The notes beneath the pieces were generated by a model. The model saw only the letters and a program-made list of their open reading frames with translations, was not told the origin of the DNA and ran no database searches. A DNA stretch of 34,747 nucleotides from Chromera velia. Lineage: Eukaryota > Sar > Chromeraceae. The DNA is taken from assembly GCA_018398765.1 (NCBI GenBank), contig JAHBMJ010001208.1:1-34747 (forward strand), read 5' to 3'. The position numbers and the translations under genes are program-made. This document shows, piece after piece, positions 12,085-26,914 of the stretch. The stretch's first letter is position 1. Every line of letters starts with the position of its first letter.

Positions 12085-12460
12085 ATCATCTCTGCCCGTG
12101 CCACATTCCGGAACCGTCAGACTGCCTTGCCTCATATCCCGTTTGTGCGTGTGTCAGACTTGTGCGTGACGAAGATCTGCGATCTGCACGTGAAAGCGGA
12201 CACATGCACTTTCTCTCTCATTCTCCCCCCCTCACTGCCAGGTCTGGTACGTTCCAGAGGGAGGGAAGGAGTTCGATCGGTACATCAAGACTCCGTCTCG
12301 GCAGGATGTGGAGGCGTGTATTTCTTCTGCGGGGTTCACGGTGAAGCATCTGAAGGTTTGGTCCCGCTTTCCGAACAGAGACTTTGGGACTTGGTTCCAC
12401 CTGCCCTCACGGAAAATCGAACAGTCCGAACACTCGCATTTTGGTTCGCCCATCTGCTGA
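9378..12460 (+). CDS. Orphan multi-exon protein, function unknown
   Basis: Exons with consistent phases: 9378-9477 (ATG), 9867-9904, 10451-10525 (tentative), 10579-10927, 11537-11811, 12242-12460 (TGA). The total is 1,056 nt, 351 aa. The exon at 10579 starts SFLSQETRESNEYRN and carries a low-complexity stretch rich in D, T, Q and A (TDADRYADTQTDTDTQ), then an acidic helix (EMKLEFEKDSDKAAFLLEEL). The exon at 11537 is compact and aromatic (WNNRQLFIFGPDKKRRLVV, YGWLDDYWFFYSHSG). The last exon reads VWYVPEGGKEFDRYIKTPS…FPNRDFGTWFHLPS. No signal peptide or membrane helix is seen. I recognise no family. The 10451 exon uses a CAAG acceptor next to a CAG one and leaves a following intron of only 53 nt. 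A strong acceptor at about 12482 could start an alternative last exon (MLDGLKCD and stop). The start codon is the first ATG, but the frame is open upstream. Confidence 0.68.
10138..10318 (+). repeat. (CTTT)n/(CCTT)n pyrimidine microsatellite
   Basis: About 180 bp of CTTT and CCTT tetranucleotides lie in an intron of the orphan gene. Pyrimidines are on its sense strand and a CAG follows at about 10332. The long frames through it on both strands are repeat artefacts. Confidence 0.95.
11281..11398 (+). repeat. Composite microsatellite (GC)n(AC)n(AG)n(GACT)n
   Basis: Consecutive GC, AC, AG, GACT, GACA and GCCT blocks inside an intron of the orphan gene (10928-11536). The same block order recurs at 12016-12080 (AC then AG) and 17101-17548 (GC, AC, AG). 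Confidence 0.95.
11480..11536 (+). repeat. (CT)n(GT)n tract forming a 3' splice site
   Basis: A CT run followed by a TG run ends directly in GTGTGCAG at 11529-11536, the acceptor of the exon starting at 11537. The polypyrimidine tract and acceptor are thus made entirely of microsatellite. Confidence 0.85.
12016..12080 (+). repeat. (AC)n(AG)n microsatellite in intron
   Basis: AC dinucleotides followed by AG dinucleotides within the intron 11812-12241 of the orphan gene. Confidence 0.95.
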
Positions 12461-13790
12461 TCGATTCTTTTTCCTTCGTTCAGATATGCTCGACGGTTTG
12501 AAATGTGACTGATTAATCAGCAAGCGGCAGGGGGTGTGTGCTGAGAAAGAGGGCAAAGGGTAACGAATTTGAAAGAAGGAAGCATTCTAGAAAGGTTTGC
12601 ACCCTTAATTTATTCGTGCGTTGGTTTTTATACAACGCTCAGCGTGACTGTCGGTCTGTCTGCCTGTGGACAGGTGACAGTGGTCTTTGGGTGATTGTAC
12701 CAGCAGCGGAAGAGAGGTGTGGTCTTAATTATGGTAGATTCGGATTGTTGGAGTGACTCATAGGACGATGGATGGGTCCGTCGATCAAAGCACCAATTTT
12801 TTTGTTCTGTCCCTCTCCCTCTTCCTCTATTTCTTTCCTCTTTCTCTCGCATGGATCGGAAGATGGGTTGAGTCCGACTCTGATAGTGGACTCACCCAGT
12901 TGATTCAATCGTCCGTCGTCCGATTCTTATTTATTCCTCAGTGTGGCTTCATTTCTTTGCTTCGTCAGTCCCCTACACAGAAGGATCCAAAGCCAATTAT
13001 CGCACTCATCGATCTGCATGTCGCGATGCGGTCAGCCGACCCAGCAGTCGATAAGCTTGACCCCTCGCGGTGCAGAAACTCCGAGTCGAACAACATTTTC
13101 GAGCGTATAGCTAGGCGTGTAGGATCATATTGGTCTCAACTCGAAGCGATATGCTTATAGAGCAATTAAACGTGTTGATCACGTTTTAAAGCTTTCTTTA
13201 AAGTTTAAAACGAGCTTTAAAGTTATATTAATTCCCTAAGTTATTCTTTGTTTTAAAAAAGTTATAAACACGCATTCCTATAATTTGTGCATGAAGAATA
13301 GTAGAATACTAATTAATTGTAGGATAAGATATTATACTAACAATTCTGCCGATATAAAATAAGTATATACTAGATTTGTCCGGAGGTTCACTCCTAAGTA
13401 GAGTCCTCGGAGACGGTTTGCATAATGCTTATACCTAGGTTTATACAACATCATATTATTAAAATAGCATAAGAAAACTTGAAATCTTTTGGTCTAAGTT
13501 TTGGCTTTTATGCTAAATTTTATGTAGTTTCACTTTTAAGTCCACTGTTATGGTTTTATAGTTTTTATGATATATAAGAATGTTTTTATCCTTTCTGGCA
13601 GGCAGTGGCAGCCAGGTCCGGCTTAGGATAAGACATAAGTGGCAAAGCTTAGCGCAAAGCGGATCCCACTACTCGGGCTATGAGCCGGCACCACTCATCA
13701 AGTTTGATTCTTCTCATCATGGAATTTCATGCTTATTGCATGCATGCATGCATCCCAAAAGTCAATACACCAGGCCGATCGAGGAATCGG
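12461..13790. other. Convergent intergenic region with AT-rich island
   Basis: This lies between the stops of the plus-strand orphan gene and minus-strand bystin. From about 13140 to 13590 the base composition drops to strongly AT-rich, with fold-back sequence: AAACGTG at 13168-13174 pairs with CACGTTT at 13180-13186, and several CTTTAAAG-like palindromes follow. A run of four TGCA units sits at 13737-13753, in or near the bystin 3' UTR. No gene is supported. Confidence 0.55.
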
Positions 13791-19810
<6,020 letters not shown>

Positions 19811-20603
19811 TTTCGGCCTGCGTGTAGAGAACACCAGGAAGCAAGGTGCATTTACAAGTGTATGAACCTAGAGCACATTGAAGAAGAAGAAGAAGAAGAA
19901 GAAGAGCGGGGACGGGGGTGCACTCACGAACATGGTGGCAGCAGGGCGATCCCTCGTTCGACAGGGAACCTTCTTTTCGATCTCAAGCAAAACACTCCTT
20001 CTCACGATGCACTGCAGCGAGGCAAGGGCACCTAATTGTGCTAGAGGATGCACATTCTGAAAAACTGTATTTGGTCTTTCTGCTCAGTGGCAGCTACGGG
20101 TGTATATAGGATCGAAGTCGGGAGGGTGCAGGGTCGCATTAATCGGCTGTAAATTAGCCGGCCTGTAATCGGCTGCATGCGTCAGTTGGATCCGGCTGGG
20201 GGCCTGCAGGGGCGGCGCTCGCCGACTCGGGATCGAGTGCTTGATTTATGGTGACAGTTTTAAGGAGCCGGTTAATTGTTGGAAGGCAAAAAAACTTTCC
20301 GGGGCCACGCGACTGCGCGGGATCGAAATGATCGCCGTTGCTCTCTGATTGCTCTCTGATTGTTGTCTGCGAAAGTTCATTGAAGGGCTGTCCTCTTTTC
20401 GGTTGAATCTGTGAGAAAGGCACAACCATCAAAGCTTCGGTTGACCCATTCAAACACTTTTCGCTGCCGTGTGCCATACACCCGAGCTCTAAATTCTCAG
20501 AACAGTGACATCGATTGTAGAAGACAACTTGTATCAAGCCCGCAGAACCAAGTTGCTTCAATCAGCCTGTCATTCTTTTGAGAGCATTCAGTAGAAGCTT
20601 CAG
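19811..20603. promoter_or_regulatory. Divergent intergenic region between bystin and orphan gene 2
   Basis: About 790 bp between two divergent start codons, expected to hold both promoters. It contains an (AAG)n run at about 19880-19905, a GC-rich segment at about 20145-20235 with repeated CGGC motifs, and a short direct repeat GCTCTCTGATT at about 20340-20361. No TATA box is obvious. Confidence 0.4.
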
Positions 20604-22224
20604 ATGTCCATTCCACACCCGAACTGTCCTTTCCCCCTCCTGCCTTCAGAGGACTTCCCCTTGTGGTCCTGGATGCTGAAAGACAAAAAGTACTACCTGC
20701 TCTACAGCAATCGCCACCGGAGTGAATTTTATGACACACTGATCTGTGACTCGATGAAGAACTGGCCGAAAGGTGTCGTTGATGCGGTGCGCTGGTACAA
20801 GTTCTTTTTTTCAGGTAAGAGACCGACCTCCATCAGTATGCTGGAAGATGCTGAGTCTCTTTTCTGCTGCGAACTGTGCTCGTCTCTCTCTGTTTACCTC
20901 TCCAGACCTCACAGTTGCTTCAGCTGACACTGAGATGCCCGTGCAACAAGCTGTCTCGTTCGTGCTTCCCTGACGCTTTGAGTTCGCCAACAGAAGAACT
21001 CGGAGCAATTAAAACGTCTTCTGTGTAGCAGGATCATGATAGGCACGGAGCAAGGATTGCATACAGGCCGACAGCTGATGCCGATGCTTCATTGTTGAAG
21101 AAGGTCGACGTGCGCGCATCTCGTCTCTTCAAGCTCACGAAGATGGATGAACCCTGTTTGTCTCCTTCCTCTCCGTGTGCCTGCTTTCAGCTCAGTACAA
21201 GCTGCCGGCGTCCAAGGACTTCTTCTATGACAGCTTCGCGCCCACAACTTACTATGCAGCGCTCGAGCAGTACTACGATGTGGACCTTTCCGGACTCCCT
21301 GCGGTTTTGTACTCACGTGGTCAGTGAGAGAGTGAATGGTTGCTGAGCCTTGCAACTGAGAACGCGGCGTCGGTCTCCCTTTTCGATGTCCTCGATGTGC
21401 AGCATTGGCTGTAGCTGGCCTTTGAACTCTTGGGACTTCTTCCCTTTCTTGGCAGCCTTCTCTCTTGTGGTTCCAGAAGCATCTTCGTGTCTTTCACTTT
21501 CCTTCTAGAGCTCGTTTCCGCATTTGCGTCTGTTTTGCAGACCGACAGGAGGTGTACCGACTGAAGATCGAGAAGATCGACCGTGAGGAGACATCGTATG
21601 TCCCTAGGTATGTCTCTAGGTATGTCCAGGATCTGATCACGAGGCCTCCCTCCTGGTTCCGCCTGCGTGACCTGCCGGAATCCCCTGTTCCCCCTCGTGA
21701 GGCCGCTCCTCCTTCTCCTCCTCAGACCCCACTTGCCCGGACAGCAGCAGCAGGTCCGTCAGCGCGACGTGTCTCGTCTTTGTTCTCCTGCAGGTTCCTG
21801 CCCAGCACCATCACTGCACGCGCTCTGACCGTCACATTCTTCGTTCCTGCTCCGTCTGCACAAGAAAGAAGCAGAACGAATGGATGCTGTTTGAAAGTTT
21901 GGGGCTTTGCCACCTCTCCCTGAACCAGTTTGGGCATCAGCCGCCCTTTTCCTGTACCTCCGCTCGTTGTTTGTGCCCCGACCTGATCCGCGCATGTCTT
22001 TTCTGCTCCGACCTTCCTTGCATCGCTCTGCGTTCATTGCAATCTCTGCGAGTCTATCCTCTGGCATCCATGTGCGTTGTGTGATTGTCTGTCTGTGTGT
22101 TTGTGTCTTCCTGTGTGTTTTTCGGAATGCAGGTGGACGACTGACTTCGATCCCGTCCCAGCAGCGAGCCCTCGATGCTCTGCGCACCACTAAGACGTTC
22201 AGATACGGCACACATAAGTTGTGA
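20604..22224 (+). CDS. Orphan protein, 214 aa, function unknown
   Basis: Four exons, all junctions in phase 1: 20604-20814 (donor GTAAGA), 21191-21319 (GTCAGT), 21541-21753 (GTCCGT), 22133-22224 (TGA). The protein starts MSIPHPNCPFPLLPSEDFPL and is unusually rich in aromatic residues (WSWMLKDKKYYLLYSNRHR, KDFFYDSFAPTTYYAALEQ). A short internal repeat follows (YVPRYVSRYVQ), then a Pro/Ala-rich linker (PPREAAPPSPPQTPLART) and a basic C-terminus (TFRYGTHKL). No signal peptide, membrane helix or catalytic motif is visible. A small basic aromatic protein of this kind could be a lineage-specific subunit of an organellar or ribosomal complex, but that is only a guess. The uniform phase and good splice sites make the gene itself credible. 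Confidence 0.75.
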
Positions 22225-23135
22225 GAACGTGAAAGGGTCGTTTGCTTGCTGACTGTCTCGACGAAGTTTGCCCTTTTCTCCGGTACCAGATCAACATGGA
22301 AAGGACCAGTGGAGAAGAAGCAAGATCAATGAATCGACACAAGGCGACAGCTTCCACTCGTCACGCCCCTCCCGCCACTTTTCATCAGCGCTTTATGTTC
22401 TCTGGTTTCTGCGTTCCGTCTACGTGCCTCAAGCTTCCTTCTTTCTGCCTTTCTTCGTTCCTTCTGTCCTTGCCTCCTTCGTTCCTTGGTTCCTTGCCTT
22501 TTTTTCTCAACACGTGTGTGCTTGTTCCTCCCCCCCCTCCCCCCCTCAAATCTGCACAATGCAATGCAGTTCCACAGCAAGGGATCCCCGCGGACGGAAG
22601 AAGGCTGTTGCGTTCTGTCACATCTGATGCACGAGCTGCTCACGAGGCGGCGGCGGCGGCTGCTGCACGGGTCAGCGCGCTGGGCGATTCATTTTCTTGT
22701 GCCTGTCGTGCACCCGATCTCCTAACTGAAAGTGACTGTTGTGCATGTGTTTGCATGGCAACGTCGATTTAAATTTCTTTGCGGCTCCTCTGAAGCTCGC
22801 TCGAGGGAAACTCTTCGTTGTCTTTGAGAAGTACTGGCATGCAACTGCTGGCGAGTGGGAAGGCAATGTACAGTGACAGAAGTGGGAGTCACGCCTGCAT
22901 GGAACGATTTGCACCTTTTCATCATCTGATCGTATTGATTTTTGAGCGAATTGCCGGCCGTAAAGAACTTCAAAGCGGAATCACAACTTGAAGAGTGGTC
23001 TGTTTACGGAACATTCGCCGTGAATGTGAGAAACCTTCAGTTCCCAGTGGAGTACGGGTCGGACTTCATTTTTGGGTTCTGAGTGGATGCATGGATGGAT
23101 GGGGGGAAGGACAGAGGAAGTAAACGGGTGCGTCA
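22225..23135 (+). other. Spacer with possible unassigned exons
   Basis: Pyrimidine-rich CTTC/CCTT sequence occupies about 22430-22510. Two stretches look exon-like on the plus strand: one with an ATG at 22296 (MERTSGEEARSMNRHKATAS) and one at about 22569-22670, preceded by AATGCAG and ended by GTCAGC, with an Ala-rich frame. They might be upstream exons of the Ser/Ala-rich ORF that follows, but I could not phase them. Confidence 0.3.
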
Positions 23136-23435
23136 ATGCAACCCTCCTACGAATCGCTTTGTGTGCAGAGAGACCGAACTCCAGACCCCCCCAGTGCACA
23201 GAGAGCGAGGAACTCGGAGAAGAAAAAGTCCCAGAAGGCCACAGCAAGGTGCGACCCCCCATCTTCCTCTGCATCTGCATCCTCCTCATCGTCCGCCTCC
23301 GCCGCCACCATCACCGCCTCCTCTTCGTCCTCGTCAACTGTTGTCCCTGCAGCCTCCTCTTCGTCCTCGTCAACTGTTGTCCCTGCAGCCTCCTCTGCGT
23401 CTGCTGCACAGCCTGCACCGTCTACGGAGGAGTGA
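23136..23435 (+). CDS. Ser/Ala-rich ORF, possible 3' exon of an unresolved gene
   Basis: Open from an ATG at 23136 to a stop at 23433-23435. A good acceptor (TTTGTGTGCAG, ending near 23168) lies inside, after which the frame reads RDRTPDPPSAQRARNSEKKK and then a low-complexity Ser/Ala tail ending PSTEE. A 36-bp unit is repeated exactly at 23316-23351 and 23352-23387 and encodes SSSSSSTVVPAA-type repeats. Either a terminal exon or chance coding potential in trinucleotide-rich DNA. No family recognised. Confidence 0.35.
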   Translation: MQPSYESLCVQRDRTPDPPSAQRARNSEKKKSQKATARCDPPSSSASASSSSSASAATITASSSSSSTVVPAASSSSSSTVVPAASSASAAQPAPSTEE

Positions 23436-23460
23436 GGGGGGGGGCTGCGGGGGTCTGCAT

Positions 23461-23472
23461 TCATCCGTGTCC

Positions 23473-23506
<34 letters not shown>

Positions 23507-23679
23507 TTGGGAGAGGCTGGGCCCGGGATGAGAAAAGGAGAGAGAAAGAGAGAAAGAGAGAGACGATAAGAAAGACGCGAATCAAGAGAATGAAAGAGGG
23601 CACTTTCGATAACTTCAGTAGAGCTCGTGCGTGGGAGCGGGGGGGGGGCCGGCGGGAAGCGAGGGGGCGGCGTGATATG
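23461..23679 (+). repeat. Dispersed ~220-bp repeat, copy A
   Basis: Order of blocks: TCATCCGTG, (GT)n, GCGTTTGGGAGAGGCTGGG, purine-rich GA/GAAA sequence, a CGTGCGTGGG segment, a G run and GGCGGGAAGC. The same order recurs at 24685-24901. Confidence 0.8.
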
Positions 23680-24684
23680 TTTGTTGTGGACCGTCTCGGT
23701 GAATGGATGGATGGATGGATCGATGGGTAGAGGGAGGATCAGTGGGAGGGTAGACAATGTCATAGAGAAAGAAAGAAAGAAGCATGGAGGGAATCAAGGA
23801 GACAAGGGAAAGAAATAAAGGAGATCGAAAAAAAGAGAACGGGGGAAAGAAGGGCAGGGGCATCTTTTCTTTGAGTTGTGCTATCTCTTTGCGCGTCCAT
23901 GTCTGAGCGATGCAAAGTTGCGGGCATGGACGGAAAAGCAGAGTGCTCTGCGGCTGTCAGATTTTGATTGTCTCGCTCTCCTCATTTGACTTTCCCGCCC
24001 TTTCTTCTGACGGACTTTTGTCCCGTTTTTGCGCTGGTGCTTTTCTCCTTCCAGTCCTTTTTTCTTCCGTTCCCAGATACATCCTCTCTGATCATCCCTT
24101 CGTCTGTCGAGTTTCTCATGCGTTCTTTGTCCTTCCTTGAATTCTCAAGGAGAGAAGAGAAAAGAAATTCCGCTCAGAGAAGGAATGATGGATGCACAGA
24201 TGAGGTTCGTCTGCTTTCGTCTATCTCGGATGCCGTCTTTCGAGAGAGATGGGAGTGGAGAGACGGCAGGAAGAAACAAAAGAAAGGGGGAAAAGACGCT
24301 TTAACTGATGGCACGGCATTTAGGAACGGAGGGAGAAGTGGTCACTCTATGTAGAACCAGACAACACGTTTGCGCCTGTGCAGAATGCCAATCAGCACTG
24401 TGCTGAGTTCTCATGTATGTTTCCTTGTGTGCGGATGTATGTGTGTCCGAAGAAAGGAGAAAAAGGCGCAAATCTAGACACAACCACCGGCATCGTTTCG
24501 GCGCGATCCCTCCCCTTCAGTCAGTAAAAGCTTCCATATGAAGGGATCGCACCGTCTCATCGTGCCCTGAGGATTCTTTTCTTTGTCTCCCTTTTCCCCT
24601 TCTGAACAGGTCTCAACAAAGAAAGTGCGCGACTGCTGGACCCTCCATGAAGGAGTGAAGAGAAGAAGTTTCGAGTGTGTCCTT
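23680..24684. other. Spacer without recognisable gene
   Basis: Contains (GGAT)n at about 23702-23720, purine-rich sequence to about 23860, then mixed sequence with short open frames that show no family resemblance. Confidence 0.4.
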
Positions 24685-24687
24685 TCA

Positions 24688-24724
<37 letters not shown>

Positions 24725-24739
24725 TTGGGAGAGGCTGGG

Positions 24740-24790
<51 letters not shown>

Positions 24791-24901
24791 GAAACGGCAA
24801 GACACAACGAGAAAAAGAGGGTATTATGGATCACTTCCGCAAAGTTCGTGCATGGGGACGGGGGGGGGGGGGGCGGGAAGCAAGGGGGGGGGCGTGGGAT
24901 C
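24685..24901 (+). repeat. Dispersed ~220-bp repeat, copy B
   Basis: Second copy of the block at 23461-23679, with longer (GT)n and (AAAG)n(AG)n sections and a longer G run. The anchors GCGTTTGGGAGAGGCTGGG and GGCGGGAAGC are shared. Confidence 0.8.
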
Positions 24902-25693
24902 GAAAATAATGCAGAAAAGCAATCTGTCAGTCAGTCAGTCAGTCAGTCAGCGAAAGCTTCCTCCGGTTGCCTTCGATGAAGAGAATCTTGGTAGAAAGTC
25001 TTCGACCAGGCTTCTGGTCAAGGGTGCCAGTGTTCCTTGGCACTGTCTTCTCCTTCCCCGTCTCCTCTACCGAATTCAAGTCTCTGCACTCTTCATATTT
25101 CTATGTTTCTTTCTCTCCATATGCTTTCCCGACTTATTCTCTGTCTGTCTGTCTGTCTGGCTGCCTGTCTGTTTCGCTTTCTCTATCTTCTGCTCACAAT
25201 TGTCTTTTGTATGTCCCGCTACAACGTTCGAGCCGGCTCCCTGTCTGCCGGCGTCGCTCACTACCTTTCCACGTCTCTCGTTTTTCCTCATGAGGTTCGG
25301 TCTTGTGGTATAGCTGCAAGGGGTGGCAGAATGTGGCAGAGGCAAATCCAATGGCATGCAAGCATTCACTTGTTTAATACCTTGCTTTTTTATGCCCACC
25401 TGTACTGCTCGATCGATGTCTGTACGTCCAAACGTTAACAATATTCTTTCAACACTTTTTTTGCCTTCGCATTTACGTTTCATAGCCTCGATCAGGTCAT
25501 AGAGTTAAGCGCAAGAGACGATTAAAACAATAATGTACTTAATAGAGGTCCTGCCTACATATATGTATGGTCAGTTGACTAGTCAGAATAGACACAGTGG
25601 TTTTTTTGGAAGGTTTTCTACCACTTTTCATCCCTATATAATCATTAGGGCGGGGATGATTAGGCTTGTTAATGTCTTACTAGATGTCTTATT
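24902..25693. other. Spacer with tetranucleotide repeats
   Basis: (GTCA)n, about six units, at 24925-24952, and CTGT units at 25140-25170. From about 25440 the sequence turns AT-rich and stays so to about 29150. No gene supported. Confidence 0.45.
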
Positions 25694-26713
25694 ATGAATT
25701 CGTACCGAGGTAGCCCATTAGGCAGGTTTGGCTATACCCCCAAAATTATTGCAGAGTGCCTCCAACGCGGTACGTGGAGTGCCTCCAACCTGGAGTGCCC
25801 AAAATTATTCTTCTTCCTTGAGTGCCTCCAACCTGCATCCAGCGCACAGACGTACTGTCCAAATCTGTTCAACACTCATACGATTATGTCAAGAGGGAAT
25901 GAACAAGACAGAACGACCTACCAGGGGAAGTGGAATTAAGTTGATCACTGATCTAGAGACGTCACTAAGTCTTCTAAACACCAAAGAGATAAAACAATCT
26001 CACCTTCTCAAATTTAGACCCAAAACTAGTAAACACACCAGAAACCGATCCCATTGCTCCTAGAGGATGACAACAGACATAGAGCTTTCAGCAAAATTGT
26101 TAGGGGCGACTCACATGACTTCTTGGTAGAAAGAGTGCGAATGTTGCTCTGGAGGCCTGACAAGTCGTTTCCTTACTCCTCCAGACTGCAACTACCAAAC
26201 ACGTTCAAACAAACCAACTGTTTCACAAGACAGTACCCCGATACAAACACAAACTATCGGGTGCTAAGAGTGTGGAATGGTGTGACTTTGACAATTTATA
26301 CTGCTGCGGAGAACAATAGCTAGAGAAAGCAAGGCAAGAAAGAAGGAACTGCATGAGCCCTCTATGGACGTTTGAATGCTTTTTGAGCAGTCTAAGCACA
26401 ATTTTGGGATTTTAAGAGTAACCCCTGAAAGTTTTGGTCTAGATTTTTGCACAAGCGCACTCAGCGGCCTGTGGGAAACAATTTGGCATCTTTCTCAGCT
26501 CTGTACGTCGCCGCCGGGATCGCTCTAAAGGGAGAAAGCGACGCCAAAATTTTTTTGTATGAAGCCCAAAATAATTTTACAGATAGCGAAACCTGCCCAA
26601 TGGTACTCCAATGTAACCCCATGGGCTACCTCGGTGCGAACAAACTGGTTTATAAAGCTGTTTTCAATGGTTTTCCCCTATTAAGGAAAAACGTACCGCT
26701 ATGGTTGGCTTAA
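25694..26713 (+). other. Degenerate region, possible non-LTR retroelement remnant
   Basis: Short frames only. GAGTGCCTCCAAC recurs three times (about 25752, 25779, 25818). The frame 26054-26323 contains LQLPNTFKQTNCFTRQ and NTNYRVLRVWNGVTLTI, which recalls the C-terminal end of many non-LTR reverse-transcriptase ORFs (Leu-Pro-X-Thr… aromatic-rich… LWNSLP). The match is weak and the surrounding frames are broken. Confidence 0.25.
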
Positions 26714-26914
26714 AAATTAAATTGCTAGTAACAGAATTTTTTTGCAATTGCTAGTTGACTAGCGGTTTTAGCCTAGATTTCTAGTTTGATTTAGTTTGAT
26801 TTGATTTGATTAAATTGGGGTTAAACGCCAGATTTAACCTAGGATTTGACCGAATTTGAGGTCAAATTTGAGGATTAATTTGAGGTTAAACTTCATATAT
26901 AGGTTTGCTGACAT

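Noticed and set aside
22296-22670. Firm gene model linking exon-like stretches to the Ser/Ala-rich ORF
   Set aside because: The splice phases could not be made consistent without evidence from transcripts.
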